A stretch of 64,000 nucleotides of DNA from Lepisosteus oculatus (GCF_040954835.1 NW_027168298.1:564001-628000), one strand, 5' to 3'; numbered from the stretch's first letter, positions 10,402 through 23,589 are shown. Notes: a model not told the origin generated them from the letters alone. Made by a program: numbers and translations.

Positions 10402-11885
10402 TGTAGTGATTCATAGCCGTTCAGGGACCCCAAATATGTAAGAAAACCGGTTCAGGGACGCCAAATATGTAATCATAGTGGCTCTCTGAAGGCACCAGTT
10501 CTGTAGGGTTTGGGCATTTACTGAGACAATTATTAATTGTAGCAGTAAATCACAAAGTTGATTCTTTTGATGGCTTTAGAGTCCAACCATGCGACATAAC
10601 TCAAACAACGCACACACACAGGTACTAATACACGAGGATACATTTATTAATACATAGAATATGCATATAAAACTAACAGATCTTATCGAGAGGGTTATCA
10701 GAATACAAAAGGTATATATTCAGTCAGTTACGAAGTGTTACACATATCAAGAGGACATACGTTCAGTATATCATTCATTAAGACCGTTTCGTAAATGAAC
10801 TTAGTTATAACTTCTACATTAGATACTCAAACAAGTACATAACTCTTAGGAATTAAATTGATATCAACTGGTTGGGATAACAATTGAATTCTCGAGCTGT
10901 AATGCATTGAAGTTAAATACTCATCCAATCTTTGGGGATTCAGATCTTCTGCGGGCACAAAGAAACAGTTGCAGGCTGTTGCTGTCCAATCCGCGCTCTC
11001 TGGCTCCGTGCCAGGCTGTGCTGTGCGGCTTGCGACGGTGCGCTGCTGATGCTCACTGACCGGCTAGTTAGTGTTGGCTTTAACTAGCAAAGTTTGTGCA
11101 CAGGAGAAAAGATGACTGTGGGTCCCAGCAAGTCAGGAAGAGGACCGGTTCGTTCCTAATGAAGAGCTAGTTCTGAATAGTGATTCAGCTTTCCACAGTT
11201 CCGACCTGTTCACGAGGCCTGCTGCTGGTTACTCTCTGGCAACCTCCACTCTAGACTCTTAGAACAAAGGAAAGTTCTGGCACTCAGACACACTGGCCGT
11301 TCCGTGGTTGTCCGGGCTGAGTCTCAGGATGGTCAGGAGGCGCGCTGCGAGGATGTCCTGCCCTTGGGAGCCTTCTGCTCCTGGGCCGTCCTGCCCTGGA
11401 ATTCTCCTTTGAATTCCCTTTAGAACAGTCCACAGAATCCTCTCCAGAATCCCTTCTGAATCTTGTTGAATCTCACTGAATCTCTCAGGCTCTCTGTGTT
11501 GCCTGTTTTTACCTGGAGGAACTTCAGCTCATTGATTGGCTGAAAGTTCCATGGGCATCAGAGTCCCACGTGGGTTACTCGGCCCTACCAGTCCCTGATT
11601 GGTTGATCAAGGTGAGATATGAGTCACTTACTCCTGACACTTAGTAATGCAGTCCAGATGTCCAACTGGCACTCCCTAGACAGATAGGCGCCAATGGATG
11701 ACCATTGATCATGATAGCCAGGCTTAGCTAAGTGCATCCCCCTTTGGGAGCTGTCCTAGGACCTTAAATCACCCTGGGAATAGTCTCTCTGTGGCTGCAC
11801 CACAGAGATGAACAGAGAAATGGGGCCTCATTTGGGAAGCTCGGAAACACTTAATTCTGCCTTATTAATAAGCCTCGCCGCTACA
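10402..11885 (-). mobile_element. Solo LTR-like element in unit U3
   Basis: 1484 bp that begins TGTAGTGATTC and ends CGCCGCTACA, so it has short TG...CA inverted ends. It is flanked by a 4-bp target duplication TCAG (10398-10401 and 11886-11889). No internal protein region is visible, which fits a solo LTR. A likely AATAAA signal reads on the minus strand near 10640, so the element probably points that way. Family: probably Ty3/Gypsy-like, from end sequences and target size only. A second copy is at 59591. Insertion followed the copying of U3 and U6, so it is young relative to the array. Confidence 0.7.
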
Positions 11886-12399
11886 TCAGCATGCAATAAA
11901 CCTATTACTTGTTCCTTTGCAGCCGAGGCATGCTGACGTAGCTACCCAGCTGAACATCTTGCAGACTCTACAGTACTTCTCTCCTGTAGAAGTAAAGCAG
12001 GGCTTGCTGGGTGAGCTTTTGCTCCGGTAAATTAGGTCACGTGTCATGTTAAATCACTTCTTCTAAACACAACATTTGCTGGTGCTAGCTTTCCCCATGA
12101 AAAGAGACATTTCCCTTACAGTACATGACATATCGTTTTTATTCTATCAATAAGTATAGAAATTAAACAAAAGAAAAAATGGTGTCGCCAAAGAATGCAC
12201 AGCTCTGTCGCCTTGGGGAGGTGTCAAGGGCATTGAGCTCCTTGGACATGAAAAGTGCCCGATAAATGCCATTTCTCATCATTTCTCTTGGCGTCAGTTC
12301 TGCTATTAAATGGGACGGAGGCAACGGGTTCAGAGAGCAGGTTAAGTGCACACCGAACGCAGATGTGTCCAAGTGTCTGTAAAAGCGCGGTGCTCCGCT

Positions 12400-12473
12400 G
12401 GCGCTGTTCCCTAGTGGCTTAAAGTGCCTGCCTAGTAAGCAGGCGATCCTGGGTCTGAATACCAGCGGTGCCT
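12400..12473 (+). pseudogene. Degenerate tRNA-Thr(AGT), unit U3
   Basis: Same D-arm and T-loop defects as the other units. This copy alone reads GCCTGCC, which restores a perfect anticodon stem (CCTGC with GCAGG). With the D arm still broken it is unlikely to work. Confidence 0.76.
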
Positions 12474-12714
12474 CTCTCCGTGTCTTGTTGTGCCGAATGT
12501 CTCATTTCAGACAAACGTACAGCTTGGTTCAGTTTAATGCAAGAATTCATTTCCTTTCTGGAATAACTTGTTTTTGAAGAAATCCATACAGCTTGTGAAA
12601 GATGAAATCCATTTCTTGGTTGTCAGTGGAAAAAGATTGCCGGCTGCAAGAAGCGCAAGTGATTGTTTTCTTTGACCATAAACCTGCAAATGTAGGGAGT
12701 ACAAGCGGCCGTCA

Positions 12715-12726
12715 GTCTCTGTGGCA

Positions 12727-12781
<55 letters not shown>

Positions 12782-12788
12782 AGGGACG
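12715..12788 (+). tRNA. tRNA-Asn(GTT), unit U3, D-stem change
   Basis: 74 nt with anticodon GTT intact. A G-to-A change in GGCGCAAT (now GGCACAAT) gives one A-C mismatch in the D stem and alters box A. A TTTTT stop is present. Possibly weakened. Confidence 0.8.
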
Positions 12789-14326
12789 TATGTCTCCGTT
12801 TTTCCAATGTAAACATCATCACCGCTAAAGAAGATGGCGCAGAAGGCTCCACAGTCGAAACGTTGTGCTTCTTTTCTTCTCTTTTCAGCATGGAGTAAAC
12901 CTTTGCTTGATCCTTTGCAGCCTACGCATGCTGACACAGCTACCTTTCTCTTAACGCGCCTCAATCATTATTCACCAAAACCATCAGCAGAATGTGTCGC
13001 CTTTGTGGTGATGTCACTCCTCTGCTTCACAAATGTCCTTAGTGACGGACCATTTCTTTCTGCCATTTTTCCGGAGCGGTTATTGATTGCTCCATCATTT
13101 CCCTCATACTTTCCATCCCTAGATTGAAAAAAAAAAACAGAAACAGGCTGACAGGACGACAATCAAATTGCAAAAACTCATCAAAGCACTCGATAGAGTA
13201 TTTGAATCCACCAGTAGCTACGAGCAACTTTGTCCTGGCTTGCATGAAAGTCGGAAAATGTCAAAAAGAAAAAGATGGTGGCTTTTTCATATCTGTTCTT
13301 TTATTTTTAGTTCGTTGGCTCTTCTGTCCATTGTCCTCCTGCCTGGCTCTTGACCTGTGACTGTCTGAACGCACACATTAGACTTTCAGGCGGGGGATTT
13401 GTCCTGAGCCTCCGTGGAAGACCCACCCACCCCCATAAATAACTGCTCTAGAAACACATGAATGCAAAACTAAACCACAGCTTAAAGATGAGCTCCAACT
13501 CAGTGCCATACTAATGTAAACGAAGTAATACTAAGACATGTTCTTATGGATTTGTCTTACCTTGAGATATGTAATTGGATTTCAGGATTAACTTCCTCAT
13601 TCAATGTACTGGTGATTCTTTGCCTGGTCAGTACCTGGGTGGGAGACCTCCAGCGAACAATTAAGCTTGCTGCTGGAAGTGGTGTTAAGAGACTCTTAGG
13701 ATCTTCCAGAGGTGTCTGTCCAATAGCACTAGTTGCCTTAGAGCTGGCTCAAACATTGCTCAAGAGTCTACCTTTCACAGATGCGCAAAGATGAATGATG
13801 GGGGTGCACGCTTCAAGGAGCCTTCCAACTGTAGGGACCGATTAGAGACGATCCGTAGCATGTGTTCGTTTCCATATACGCCCCGTGTCTCAACGGTAGG
13901 ACAGAGAAAAATACTGCCTCGACACGTAACAGCGTTATATTAAACCGCAGGACTTGAGGGCTGTTTTGTTTGAATGTTCAAGGCATTGGTAAGAGCGTAG
14001 GTCAAGGGCCATTGGTGCATCTCCTGTAACTGGAGTAAAAATGCTATTCAAACTGCAGTGACTAAAATCGTCGTCCACATGTCTCCGTTGTTGATTGCTT
14101 TCAGTCTAAGAACGTTCTGTTTTCATGTCCGAACGGGGAGACTTTATCATTCCAACTTGAAGCCACCCTTAAGTCCTCTGAGGTGTGTGTGTGTGTGTGC
14201 TTGCACGTATGGCGTAAAAGGTTTCTTAAACGGAGAGCGAACTTGAAAAAAGTTGCCTCCGCTGCCGCCGCCGCCTCGCACTCCCTGTTCGATTGTAGCA
14301 AGAAGGCAGCGGCCGCGGCGCTTGCT

Positions 14327-14410
14327 GTAGTCGTGGCCGAGTGGGGTTAAGGTGACGGACTTGAAATCCGTTGGGGTCTCCCCGCGCAGGTTCAAATCCT
14401 GCCGACTACG
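14327..14410 (+). tRNA. tRNA-Ser(TGA), unit U3, two-base D-loop insertion
   Basis: 84 nt where the family has 82. The D loop reads GAGTGGGGTTAAGG, two extra G next to the conserved GG. This stretches box A spacing and could shift the D-loop/T-loop contact. Acceptor, anticodon (TGA), variable and T arms are intact. Confidence 0.8.
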
Positions 14411-15960
14411 GCGTGCTTTGCATTTGGTTGCGTGCGTGCGTGTAAAAGGACCAGCGCCGTTTCGTTTTCGCTGGGACCTTTAACACTCTAAATCGCCTGG
14501 ACCCACAACCTGTGAAATCGATTCTTCAGCACCCACGATGGACGCTTTGCCGCTGGACACAGAGAACGATGCTTTTCTGCAACGAGCTTTCCAGCTGAAT
14601 TTTCTCGGCAGCTCCGTACTGAACCTGTTCTCCATTGCAACATAGCGGAGGCTCGTCACGTCTATAGCAAGGCTGTGTAGGACCGCATACGCCACAGTGA
14701 CTTGTACACAGACCACATGAAAGGCAAGCAAAATACACTTTTAAAATTCCAAAGACTCACAAGGTCAGAGAAACAGCGATGACCTGAACAGATCTGTTAC
14801 AGAAGTCTAGGTTGACCTTTTTAGAGCTGTAATTGCATTTTTGTTTAATAGAAGATCAAATCTACTCGCATGTACCAGCACCTTACAGTTTATTGATGTT
14901 AATTCTGTTTAAGTAATAAGATTGCTAACGATGTTGGACTTTAGCCGGTGTTTTTTAGAACAAATTGCTTACACTTCTGTAAGGAATACGCAGTACGTGC
15001 CTTTGTCAGTCATTGCTCACCATACCTGTAACTTTCTTATCTAACTCACTTCCTCAAATGGTGAAGGTCCACAAACATAAATGAAAAAAAAACCCTTGTT
15101 GTAGATGAGGTGCACAAAAAAGCAGCCCCTGATAGTGTATAACACATTTATACTATTGCAGAGACACATGTAACATATATATACTGTATATATGAAACAG
15201 AAATAGAAACAGAAACAGGAATCGCTTACTCACCTGGAGAATCTCTGTAGGAATATCTAGCATTTATCAATGGAAATAAAAGCTGCTTTAATACAGTGCA
15301 TGTTCAAACTCAAACCCTCAGCTGCTGTTCTTGTTTGTTTTGGGACAAATTGCAACTGAGCATCGCATGAGCCGTTACGTACCCTTATCTGTTAGGGAAT
15401 TTCAAGGGAGGAGTTAGGTCAGAATGGGTAGGCTGCAAAACAACAAGTAAAGATTTATTCCAAGATGAAACGTTGTGGCGGTTTTCTTATCTTTTCAGCA
15501 TGGACTAAACTTTTACGTGTTCCTTATATGCTATATATGTATATATTAGCACCAATGTCGTTCTTAAAAACTAACATGAAATTGTCAGGGACATTCAGCT
15601 ATATACAAAGACGAGACAGACAAAGTAATAATTCTGTATTAACGTGGCCTACATATTGACGCAAAGATCAAACTGACTGACATGTTCTGATTCAGATCCC
15701 CTGCAGTTCATGCCAATTAGAACAATAGCAATGCTGAGTCCTCCCCACCCTACTGAGCACAAATTTAGCTGCTCTCCAGTTCTGTTCTGCATGTTTTTTC
15801 ATTGCAATTGAGCTCGGAGCTGGAGATGATCTCCATACAGTTCTGTGTTCACCAGCCCGCACTTGCGTGCTAATTTACGGGTTGTGGCAAATGCTTTTCT
15901 ATAGTTCATATACATGACGGCAACCTGTTACCTAGGAACCTGAGAGGTTTAAAAGCCTCA

Positions 15961-16033
15961 CGAGCCAGGCAGGACTCAAACCTACAATCTTCTGATCCGA
16001 AGTCAGACGCGTTATCCATTACGCCACTGGCCC
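15961..16033 (-). tRNA. tRNA-Arg(TCG), unit U4, T-loop change
   Basis: 73 nt with anticodon TCG. The T loop is TTTGAGT where TTCGAGT is expected, so the near-invariant C of the T loop and box B is lost. U5 shares this change. Transcription could be reduced. Confidence 0.82.
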
Positions 16034-16909
16034 ATAGAACATGCGCTTGCACTCCACCACAGAGAGCTCTACACTGCTACTAGTAGTACACTTCCCCATC
16101 TAAATTTTCACAGCAAGAAACTTGTGTTTCCTACTATTTTTGTCAGGTTTAAAATATCATCTCCTTAAAACAGAAAAAGTGTTGATGTGTTGTGCTGAAA
16201 TTCCGATTGATTTTGAATTCAAAGAAAAAAGGTTTTCTTCCAAAACACCATGAAATTGTCACATCTTGCAGACAATAGGTGTATTCCATGTTGAAAAGAG
16301 AAGAAAGAAAACCATGGAGCCTTTTACAGGTGTGAGGCTTCTTCAGGTGTGAGAAGACCTCACAGTCGAAACGCTGTGTTTCCGTTCTTCTCTTTTCAGC
16401 ATGCAATAAACCTAGTACTTGTTCCTTTGCAGCCGAGGCATGCTGACGTAGCTACCCAGCTGAACATCTTGCAGACTCTACAGTACTTCTCTCCTGTAGA
16501 AGTAAAGCAGGGCTTGCTGGGTGAGCTTTTGCTCCGGTAAATTAGGTCACGTGTCATGTTAAATCACTTCTTCTAAACACAACATTTGCTGGTGCTAGCT
16601 TTCCCCATGAAAAGAGACATTTCCCTTACAGTACATGACATATCGTTTTTATTCTATCAATAAGTATAGAAATTAAACAAAAGAAAAAATGGTGTCGCCA
16701 AAGAATGCACAGCTCTGTCACCTTGGGGAGGTGTCAAGGGCATTGAACTCCTTGGACATGAAAAGTGCCCGATAAATGCCATTTCTCATCATTTCTCTTG
16801 GCGTCAGTTCTGCTATTAAATGGGACGGAGGCAACGGGCTCAGAGAGCAGGTTAAGTGCACACCGAACGCAGATGTGTCCAAGTGTCTGTAAAAGCGCGG
16901 TGCTCCGCT

Positions 16910-16983
16910 GGCGCTGTTCCCTAGTGGCTTAAAGTGCCCGCCTAGTAAGCAGGCGATCCTGGGTCTGAATACCAGCGGTGCCT
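16910..16983 (+). pseudogene. Degenerate tRNA-Thr(AGT), unit U4
   Basis: Same defects as at 1885, including the C-A mismatch in the anticodon stem. Confidence 0.78.
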
Positions 16984-17226
16984 CTCTCCGTGTCTTGTTG
17001 TGCCGAATGTATCATTTCAGACAAACATGTACAGCTTGGTTCAGTTTAATGCAAGAATTCATTTCCTTTCTGGAATAACTTGTTTTTGAAGAAATCCATA
17101 CAGCTTGTGAAAGATGAAATCCATTTCTTGGTTGTCAGTGGAAAAAGATTGCCGGCTGCAAGAAGCGCAAGTGATTGTTTTCTTTGACCATAAACCTGCA
17201 AATATAGGGAGCACAAGCGGCCGTCA

Positions 17227-17232
17227 GTCTCT

Positions 17233-17289
<57 letters not shown>

Positions 17290-17300
17290 CCCCAGGGACG
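17227..17300 (+). tRNA. tRNA-Asn(GTT), unit U4, T-stem change
   Basis: 74 nt with anticodon GTT. The 3' T stem reads CCCCC where the others have CCACC, so one pair with GGTGG is lost. The rest is intact and a TTTTT stop is present. Confidence 0.82.
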
Positions 17301-18837
17301 CATGTCTCCGTTTTTCCAATGTAAACATCATCACCGCTAAAGAAGATGGCGCAGAAGGCTCCACAGTCGAAACGTTGTGCTTCTTTTCTTCTCTTTTCAG
17401 CATGGAGTAAACCTTTGCTTGATCCTTTGCAGCCTACGCATGCTGACACAGCTACCTTTCTCTTAACGCGCCTCAATCATTATTCACCAAAACCATCAGC
17501 AGAATGTGTCGCCTTTGTGGTGATGTCACTCCTCTGCTTCACAAATGTCCTTAGTGACGGACCATTTCTTTCTGCCATTTTTCCGGAGCGGTTATTGATT
17601 GCTCCATCATTTCCCTCATACTTTCCATCCCTAGATTGAAAAAAAAAACAGAAACAGGCTGACAGGACGACAATCAAATTGCAAAAACTCATCAAAGCAC
17701 TCGATAGAGTATTTGAATCCACAAGTAGCTACGAGCAACTTTGTCCTGGCTTGTATGAAAGTCGGAAAATGTCAAAAAGACAAAGATGGTGGCTTTTTCA
17801 TATCTGTTCTTTTATTTTTAGTTCGTTGGCTCTTCTGTCCATTGTCCTCCTGCCTGGCTCTTGACCTGTGACTGTCTGAACGCACACATTAGACTTTCAG
17901 GCGGGGGATTTGTCCTGAGCCTCTGTGGAAGACCCACCCACCCCCATAAATAACTGCTCTAGAAACACATGAATGCAAAACTAAACCACAGCTTAAAGAG
18001 GAGCTCCAACTCAGTGCCATACTAATGTAAACGAAGTAATACTAAGACATGTTCTTATGGATTTGTCTTACCTTGAGATATGTAATTGGATTTCAGGATT
18101 AACTTCCTCATTCAATGTACTGGTGATTCTTTGCCTGGTCAGTACCTGGGTGGGAGACCTCCAGCGAACAATTAAGCTTACTGCTGGAAGTGGTGTTAAG
18201 AGACTCTTAGGATCTTCCAGAGGTGTCTGTCCAATAGCACTAGTTGCCTTAGAGCTGGCTCAAACATTGCTCAAGAGTCTACCTTTCACAGATGCGCAAA
18301 GATGAATGATGGGGGTGCACGCTTCAAGGAGCCTTCCAACTGTAGGGACCGATTAGAGACGATCCGTAGCATGTGTTCGTTTCCATATCTGCCCCGTGTC
18401 TCAACGGTAGGACAGAGTCAAATACTGCCTCGACACGTAACAGCATTATATATAACCGCAGGACTTGAGGGCTGTTTTGTTTGAATGTTCAAGGCATTGG
18501 TAAGAGCGTAGGTCAAGGGCCATTGGTGCATCTCCTGTAACTGGAGTAAAAATGCTATTCAAAGTGCAGTGACTAAAATCGTCGTCCACATGTCTCCGTT
18601 GTTGATTGCTTTCTGTCTAAGAACGTTCTGTTTTCATGTCCGAACGGGGAGACTTTATCATTCCAACTTGAAGCCACCCTTAAGTCCTCTGAGGTGTGTG
18701 TGTGTGTGTCCTTGCACGTATGGCGTAAAAGGTTTCTTAAACGGAGAGCGAACTTGAAAAAAGTTGCCTCCGCTGCCGCCGCCACCTCGCACTCCCTGTT
18801 CGATTGTAGCAAGAAGGCAGCGGCCGCGGTGCTCGCT

Positions 18838-18919
18838 GTAGTCGTGGACGAGTGGTTAAGGTGACGGACTTGAAATCCGTTGGGGTCTCCCCGCGCAGGT
18901 TCAAATCCTGCCGACTACG
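18838..18919 (+). tRNA. tRNA-Ser(TGA), unit U4, box A change
   Basis: 82 nt. The D arm reads TGGACGAGTGG where the others have TGGCCGAGTGG. This breaks one D-stem pair and changes a conserved pyrimidine of box A. The acceptor stem, anticodon TGA and T arm are intact. Confidence 0.82.
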
Positions 18920-20473
18920 GCGTCCTTTGCATTTGGTTGCGTGCGTGCGTGTAAAAGGACCAGCGCCGTTTCGTTTTCGCTGGGACCTTTAACACTCTAA
19001 ATCGCCTGGACCCGCAGCCTGTGAAATCGATTCTTCAGCACCCACGATGGACGCTTTGCCGCTGGACACAGATAACGATGCTTTTCTGCAACGAGCTTTC
19101 CAGCTGAATTTTCTCGGCAGCTCCGTACTGAACCTGTTCTCCATTGCAACATAGCGGAGGCTCGTCACGTCTATAGCAAGGCTGGTTAGGACCGCATACG
19201 CCACAGTGACTTGTACACAGACCACATGAAAGGCAAGCAAAATACACTTTTAAAATTCCAAAGACTCACAAGGTCAGAGAAACAGCGATGACCTGAACAG
19301 ATCTGTTACAGAAGTCTAGGTTGACCTTTTTAGAGCTGTAATTGCATTTTTGTTTAATAGAAGATCAAATCTACTCGCATGTACCAGCACCTTACAGTTT
19401 ATTGATGTTAATTCTGTTTAAGTAATAAGATTGCTAACGATGTTGGACTTTAGCCGGTGTTTTTTAGAACAAATTGCTTACACTTCTGTAAGGAATACGC
19501 AGTACGTGCCTTTGTCAGTCATTGCTCACCATACCTGTAACTTTCTTATCTAACTCACTTCCTCAAATGGTGAAGGTCCACAAACATAAATGAAAAAAAA
19601 ACCCTTGTTGTAGATGAGGTGCACAAAAAAGCAGCCCCTGATAGTGTATAACACATTTATACTATTGCAGAGACACATGTAACATATATATACTGTATAT
19701 ATATATGAAACAGAAATAGAAACAGAAACAGGAATCGCTTACTCACCTGGAGAATCTCTGTAGGAATATCTAGCATTTATCAATGGAAATAAAAGCTGCT
19801 TTAATACAGTGCATGTTCAAACTCAAACCCTCAGCTGCTGTTCTTGTTTGTTTTGGGACAAATTGCAACTGAGCATCGCATGAGCCGTTACGTACCCTTA
19901 TCTGTTAGGGAATTTCAAGGGAGGAGTTAGGTCAGAATGGGTAGGCTGCAAAACAACAAGTAAAGATTTATTCCAAGATGAAACGTTGTGGCGGTTTTCT
20001 TATCTTTTCAGCATGGACTAAACTTTTACGTGTTCCTTATATGCTATATATGTATATATTAGCACCAATGTCGTTCTTAAAAACTAACATGAAATTGTCA
20101 GGGACATTCAGCTATATACAAAGACGAGACAGACAAAGTAATAATTCTGTATTAACGTGGCCTACATACTGACGCAATGATCAAACTAACTGACATGTTC
20201 TGATTCAGATCCCCTGCAGTTCATGCCAATTAGAACAATAGCAATGCTGAGTCCTCCCCACCCTACCGAGCACAAATTCAGCTGCTCTCCAGTTCTGTTC
20301 TGCATGTTTTTTCATTGCAATTGAGCTCGGAGCTGGAGATGATCTCCATACAGTTCTGTGTTCACCAGCCCGCACTTGCGTGCTAATTTACGGGTTGTGG
20401 CAAATGCTTTTCTATAGTTCATATACATGACGGCAACCTGTTACCTAGGAACCTGAGAGGTTTAAAAGCCTCA

Positions 20474-20546
20474 CGAGCCAGGCAGGACTCAAACCTCCAA
20501 TCTTCTGATCCGAAGTCAGACGCGTTATCCATTACGCCACTGGCCC
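20474..20546 (-). tRNA. tRNA-Arg(TCG), unit U5, altered T arm
   Basis: 73 nt with anticodon TCG. It has the TTTGAGT T loop seen in U4. The T stem is GGAGG against CCTGC, a G-G mismatch shared with U6 and U7. Likely weakened. Confidence 0.75.
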
Positions 20547-20930
20547 ATAGAACATGCGCTTGCACTCCACCACAGAGAGCTCTACACTGCTACTAGTAGT
20601 ACACTTCCCCATCTAAATTTTCACAGCAAGAAACTTGTGTTTCCTACTATTTTTGTCAGGTTTAAAATATCATCTCCTTAAAACAGAAAAAGTGTTGATG
20701 TGTTGTGCTGAAATTCCGATTGATTTTGAATTCAAAGAAAAAAGGTTTTCTTCCAAAACACCATGAAATGTGTTTTAAGTCCTCTGAGGTGTGTGTGTGT
20801 GTGCTTGCACGTATGGCGTAAAAGGTTTCTTAAACGGAGAGCGAACTTGAAAAAAGTTGCCTTCGCTGCCGCCGCCACCTCGCACTCCCTGTTCGATTGT
20901 AGCAAGAAGGCAGCGGCCGCGGTGCTTGCT

Positions 20931-21012
20931 GTAGTCGTGGCCGAGTGGTTAAGGTGACGGACTTGAAATCCGTTGGGGTCTCCCCGCGCAGGTTCAAATC
21001 CTGCCGACTACG
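20931..21012 (+). tRNA. tRNA-Ser(TGA), unit U5
   Basis: 82 nt. Acceptor GTAGTCG/CGACTAC, anticodon TGA, variable arm and T arm are all intact, which makes it one of the cleanest Ser copies. Its 5' flank is cut to about 160 bp of the usual sequence by the U5 deletion. Confidence 0.93.
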
Positions 21013-22566
21013 GCGTCCTTTGCATTTGGTTGCGTGCGTGCGTGTAAAAGGACCAGCGCCGTTTCGTTTTCGCTGGGACCTTTAACACTCTAAATCGCCT
21101 GGACCCGCAGCCTGTGAAATCGATTCTTCAGCACCCACGATGGACGCTTTGCCGCTGGACACAGATAACGATGCTTTTCTGCAACGAGCTTTCCAGCTGA
21201 ATTTTCTCAGCAGCTCCGTACTGAACCTGTTCTCCATTGCAACATAGCGGAGGCTCGTCACGTCTATAGCAAGGCTGGTTAGGACCGCATACGCCACAGT
21301 GACTTGTACACAGACCACATGAAAGGCAAGCAAAATACACTTTTAAAATTCCAAAGACTCACAAGGTCAGAGAAACAGCGATGACCTGAACAGATCTGTT
21401 ACAGAAGTCTAGGTTGACCTTTTTAGAGCTGTAATTGCATTTTTGTTTAATAGAAGATCAAATCTACTCGCATGTACCAGCACCTTACAGTTTATTGATG
21501 TTAATTCTGTTTAAGTAATAAGATTGCTAACGATGTTGGACTTTAGCCGGTGTTTTTTAGAACAAATTGCTTACACTTCTGTAAGGAATACGCAGTACGT
21601 GCCTTTGTCAGTCATTGCTCACCATACCTGTAACTTTCTTATCTAACTCACTTCCTCAAATGGTGAAGGTCCACAAACATAAATGAAAAAAAAACCCTTG
21701 TTGTAGATGAGGTGCACAAAAAAGCAGCCCCTGATAGTGTATAACACATTTATACTATTGCAGAGACACATGTAACATATATATACTGTATATATATATG
21801 AAACAGAAATAGAAACAGAAACAGGAATCGCTTACTCACCTGGAGAATCTCTGTAGGAATATCTAGCATTTATCAATGGAAATAAAAGCTGCTTTAATAC
21901 AGTGCATGTTCAAACTCAAACCCTCAGCTGCTGTTCTTGTTTGTTTTGGGACAAATTGCAACTGAGCATCGCATGAGCCGTTACGTACCCTTATCTGTTA
22001 GGGAATTTCAAGGGAGGAGTTAGGTCAGAATGGGTAGGCTGCAAAACAACAAGTAAAGATTTATTCCAAGATGAAACGTTGTGGCGGTTTTCTTATCTTT
22101 TCAGCATGGACTAAACTTTTACGTGTTCCTTATATGCTATATATGTATATATTAGCACCAATGTCGTTCTTAAAAACTAACATGAAATTGTCAGGGACAT
22201 TCAGCTATATACAAAGACGAGACAGACAAAGTAATAATTCTGTATTAACGTGGCCTACATACTGACGCAATGATCAAACTAACTGACATGTTCTGATTCA
22301 GATCCCCTGCAGTTCATGCCAATTAGAACAATAGCAATGCTGAGTCCTCCCCACCCTACCGAGCACAAATTCAGCTGCTCTCCAGTTCTGTTCTGCATGT
22401 TTTTTCATTGCAATTGAGCTCAGAGCTGGAGATGATCTCCATACAGTTCTGTGTTCACCAGCCCGCACTTGCGTGCTAATTTACGGGTTGTGGCAAATGC
22501 TTTTCTATAGTTCATATACATGACGGCAACCTGTTACCGAGGAACCTGAGAGGTTTAAAAGCCTCA

Positions 22567-22639
22567 CGAGCCAGGCAGGACTCGAACCTCCAATCTTCTG
22601 ATCCGAAGTCAGACGCGTTATCCATTACGCCACTGGCCC
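22567..22639 (-). tRNA. tRNA-Arg(TCG), unit U6
   Basis: 73 nt with anticodon TCG and a normal T loop TTCGAGT. The T stem is GGAGG/CCTGC with one G-G mismatch. The TTTT stop is present. Confidence 0.83.
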
Positions 22640-23515
22640 ATAGAACATGCGCTTGCACTCCACCACAGAGAGCTCTACACTGCTACTAGTAGTACACTTC
22701 CCCATCTAAATTTTCACAGAGAGAAACTTGTGTTTCCTACTATTTTTATCAGGTTTAAAATATCATCTCCTTAAAACAGAAAAAGTGTTGATGTGTCGTG
22801 CTGAAATTCCGATTGATTTTGAATTCAAAGAAAAAAGGTTTTCTTCCAAAACACCATGAAATTGTCACATCTTGCAGACAATAGGTGTATTCCATGTTGA
22901 AAAGAGAAGAAAGAAAACCATGGAGCCTTTTACAGGTGTGAGGCTTCTTCAGGTGTGAGAAGACCTCACAGTCGAAACGCTGTGTTTCCGTTCTTCTCTT
23001 TTCAGCATGCAATAAACCTAGTACTTGTTCCTTTGCAGCCGAGGCATGCTGACGTAGCTACCCAGCTGAACATCTTGCAGACTCTACAGTACTTCTCTCC
23101 TGTAGAAGTAAAGCAGGGCTTGCTGGGTGAGCTTTTGCTCCGGTAAATTAGGTCACGTGTCATGTTAAATCACTTCTTCTAAACACAACATTTGCTGGTG
23201 CTAGCTTTCCCCATGAAAAGAGACATTTCCCTTACAGTACATGACATATCGTTTTTATTCTATCAATAAGTATAGAAATTAAACAAAAGAAAAAATGGTG
23301 TCGCCAAAGAATGCACAGCTCTGTCGCCTTGGGGAGGTGTCAAGGGCATTGAGCTCCTTGGACATGAAAAGTGCCCGATAAATGCCATTTCTCATCATTT
23401 CTCTTGGCGTCAGTTCTGCTATTAAATGGGACGGAGGCAACGGGTTCAGAGAGCAGGTTAAGTGCACACCGAACGCAGATGTGTCCAAGTGTCTGTAAAA
23501 GCGCGGTGCTCCGCT

Positions 23516-23589
23516 GGCGCTGTTCCCTAGTGGCTTAAAGTGCCCGCCTAGTAAGCAGGCGATCCTGGGTCTGAATACCAGCGGTGCCT
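23516..23589 (+). pseudogene. Degenerate tRNA-Thr(AGT), unit U6
   Basis: Same defects as at 1885. Confidence 0.78.

Larger units (their letters stand above)
9196..15193 (+). repeat. Tandem tRNA unit U3 with LTR insertion (5998 bp)
   Basis: Without the 1484-bp insertion and its 4-bp duplicated target the unit is 4510 bp. It shares several private variants with U6 (GGGTTCAGAGAG before Thr, ACAGAGAACGATGC after Ser), although U4 and U5 lie between them. The insertion is absent from U6. Confidence 0.93.
15194..19706 (+). repeat. Tandem tRNA unit U4 (4513 bp)
   Basis: Complete unit. Shares GTTACCTAGGAACC and TATTTTTGTCAGG with U5 and U7, and AAGGCTGGTTAGG after Ser with U5. This makes U4 the closest relative of U5 and, in its first half, of U7. 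Confidence 0.95.
19707..21799 (+). repeat. Shortened tandem unit U5 (2093 bp)
   Basis: Keeps Arg(TCG) and Ser(TGA) but lacks about 2.4 kb, including Thr, Asn and the 5S-SINE scrap. The join is at about 20764-20775: CCATGAAAT from downstream of Arg, a few unmatched bases (GTGTT), then TTAAGTCCTCTGAGG from upstream of Ser. Its remaining parts resemble U4 most. Confidence 0.93.
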
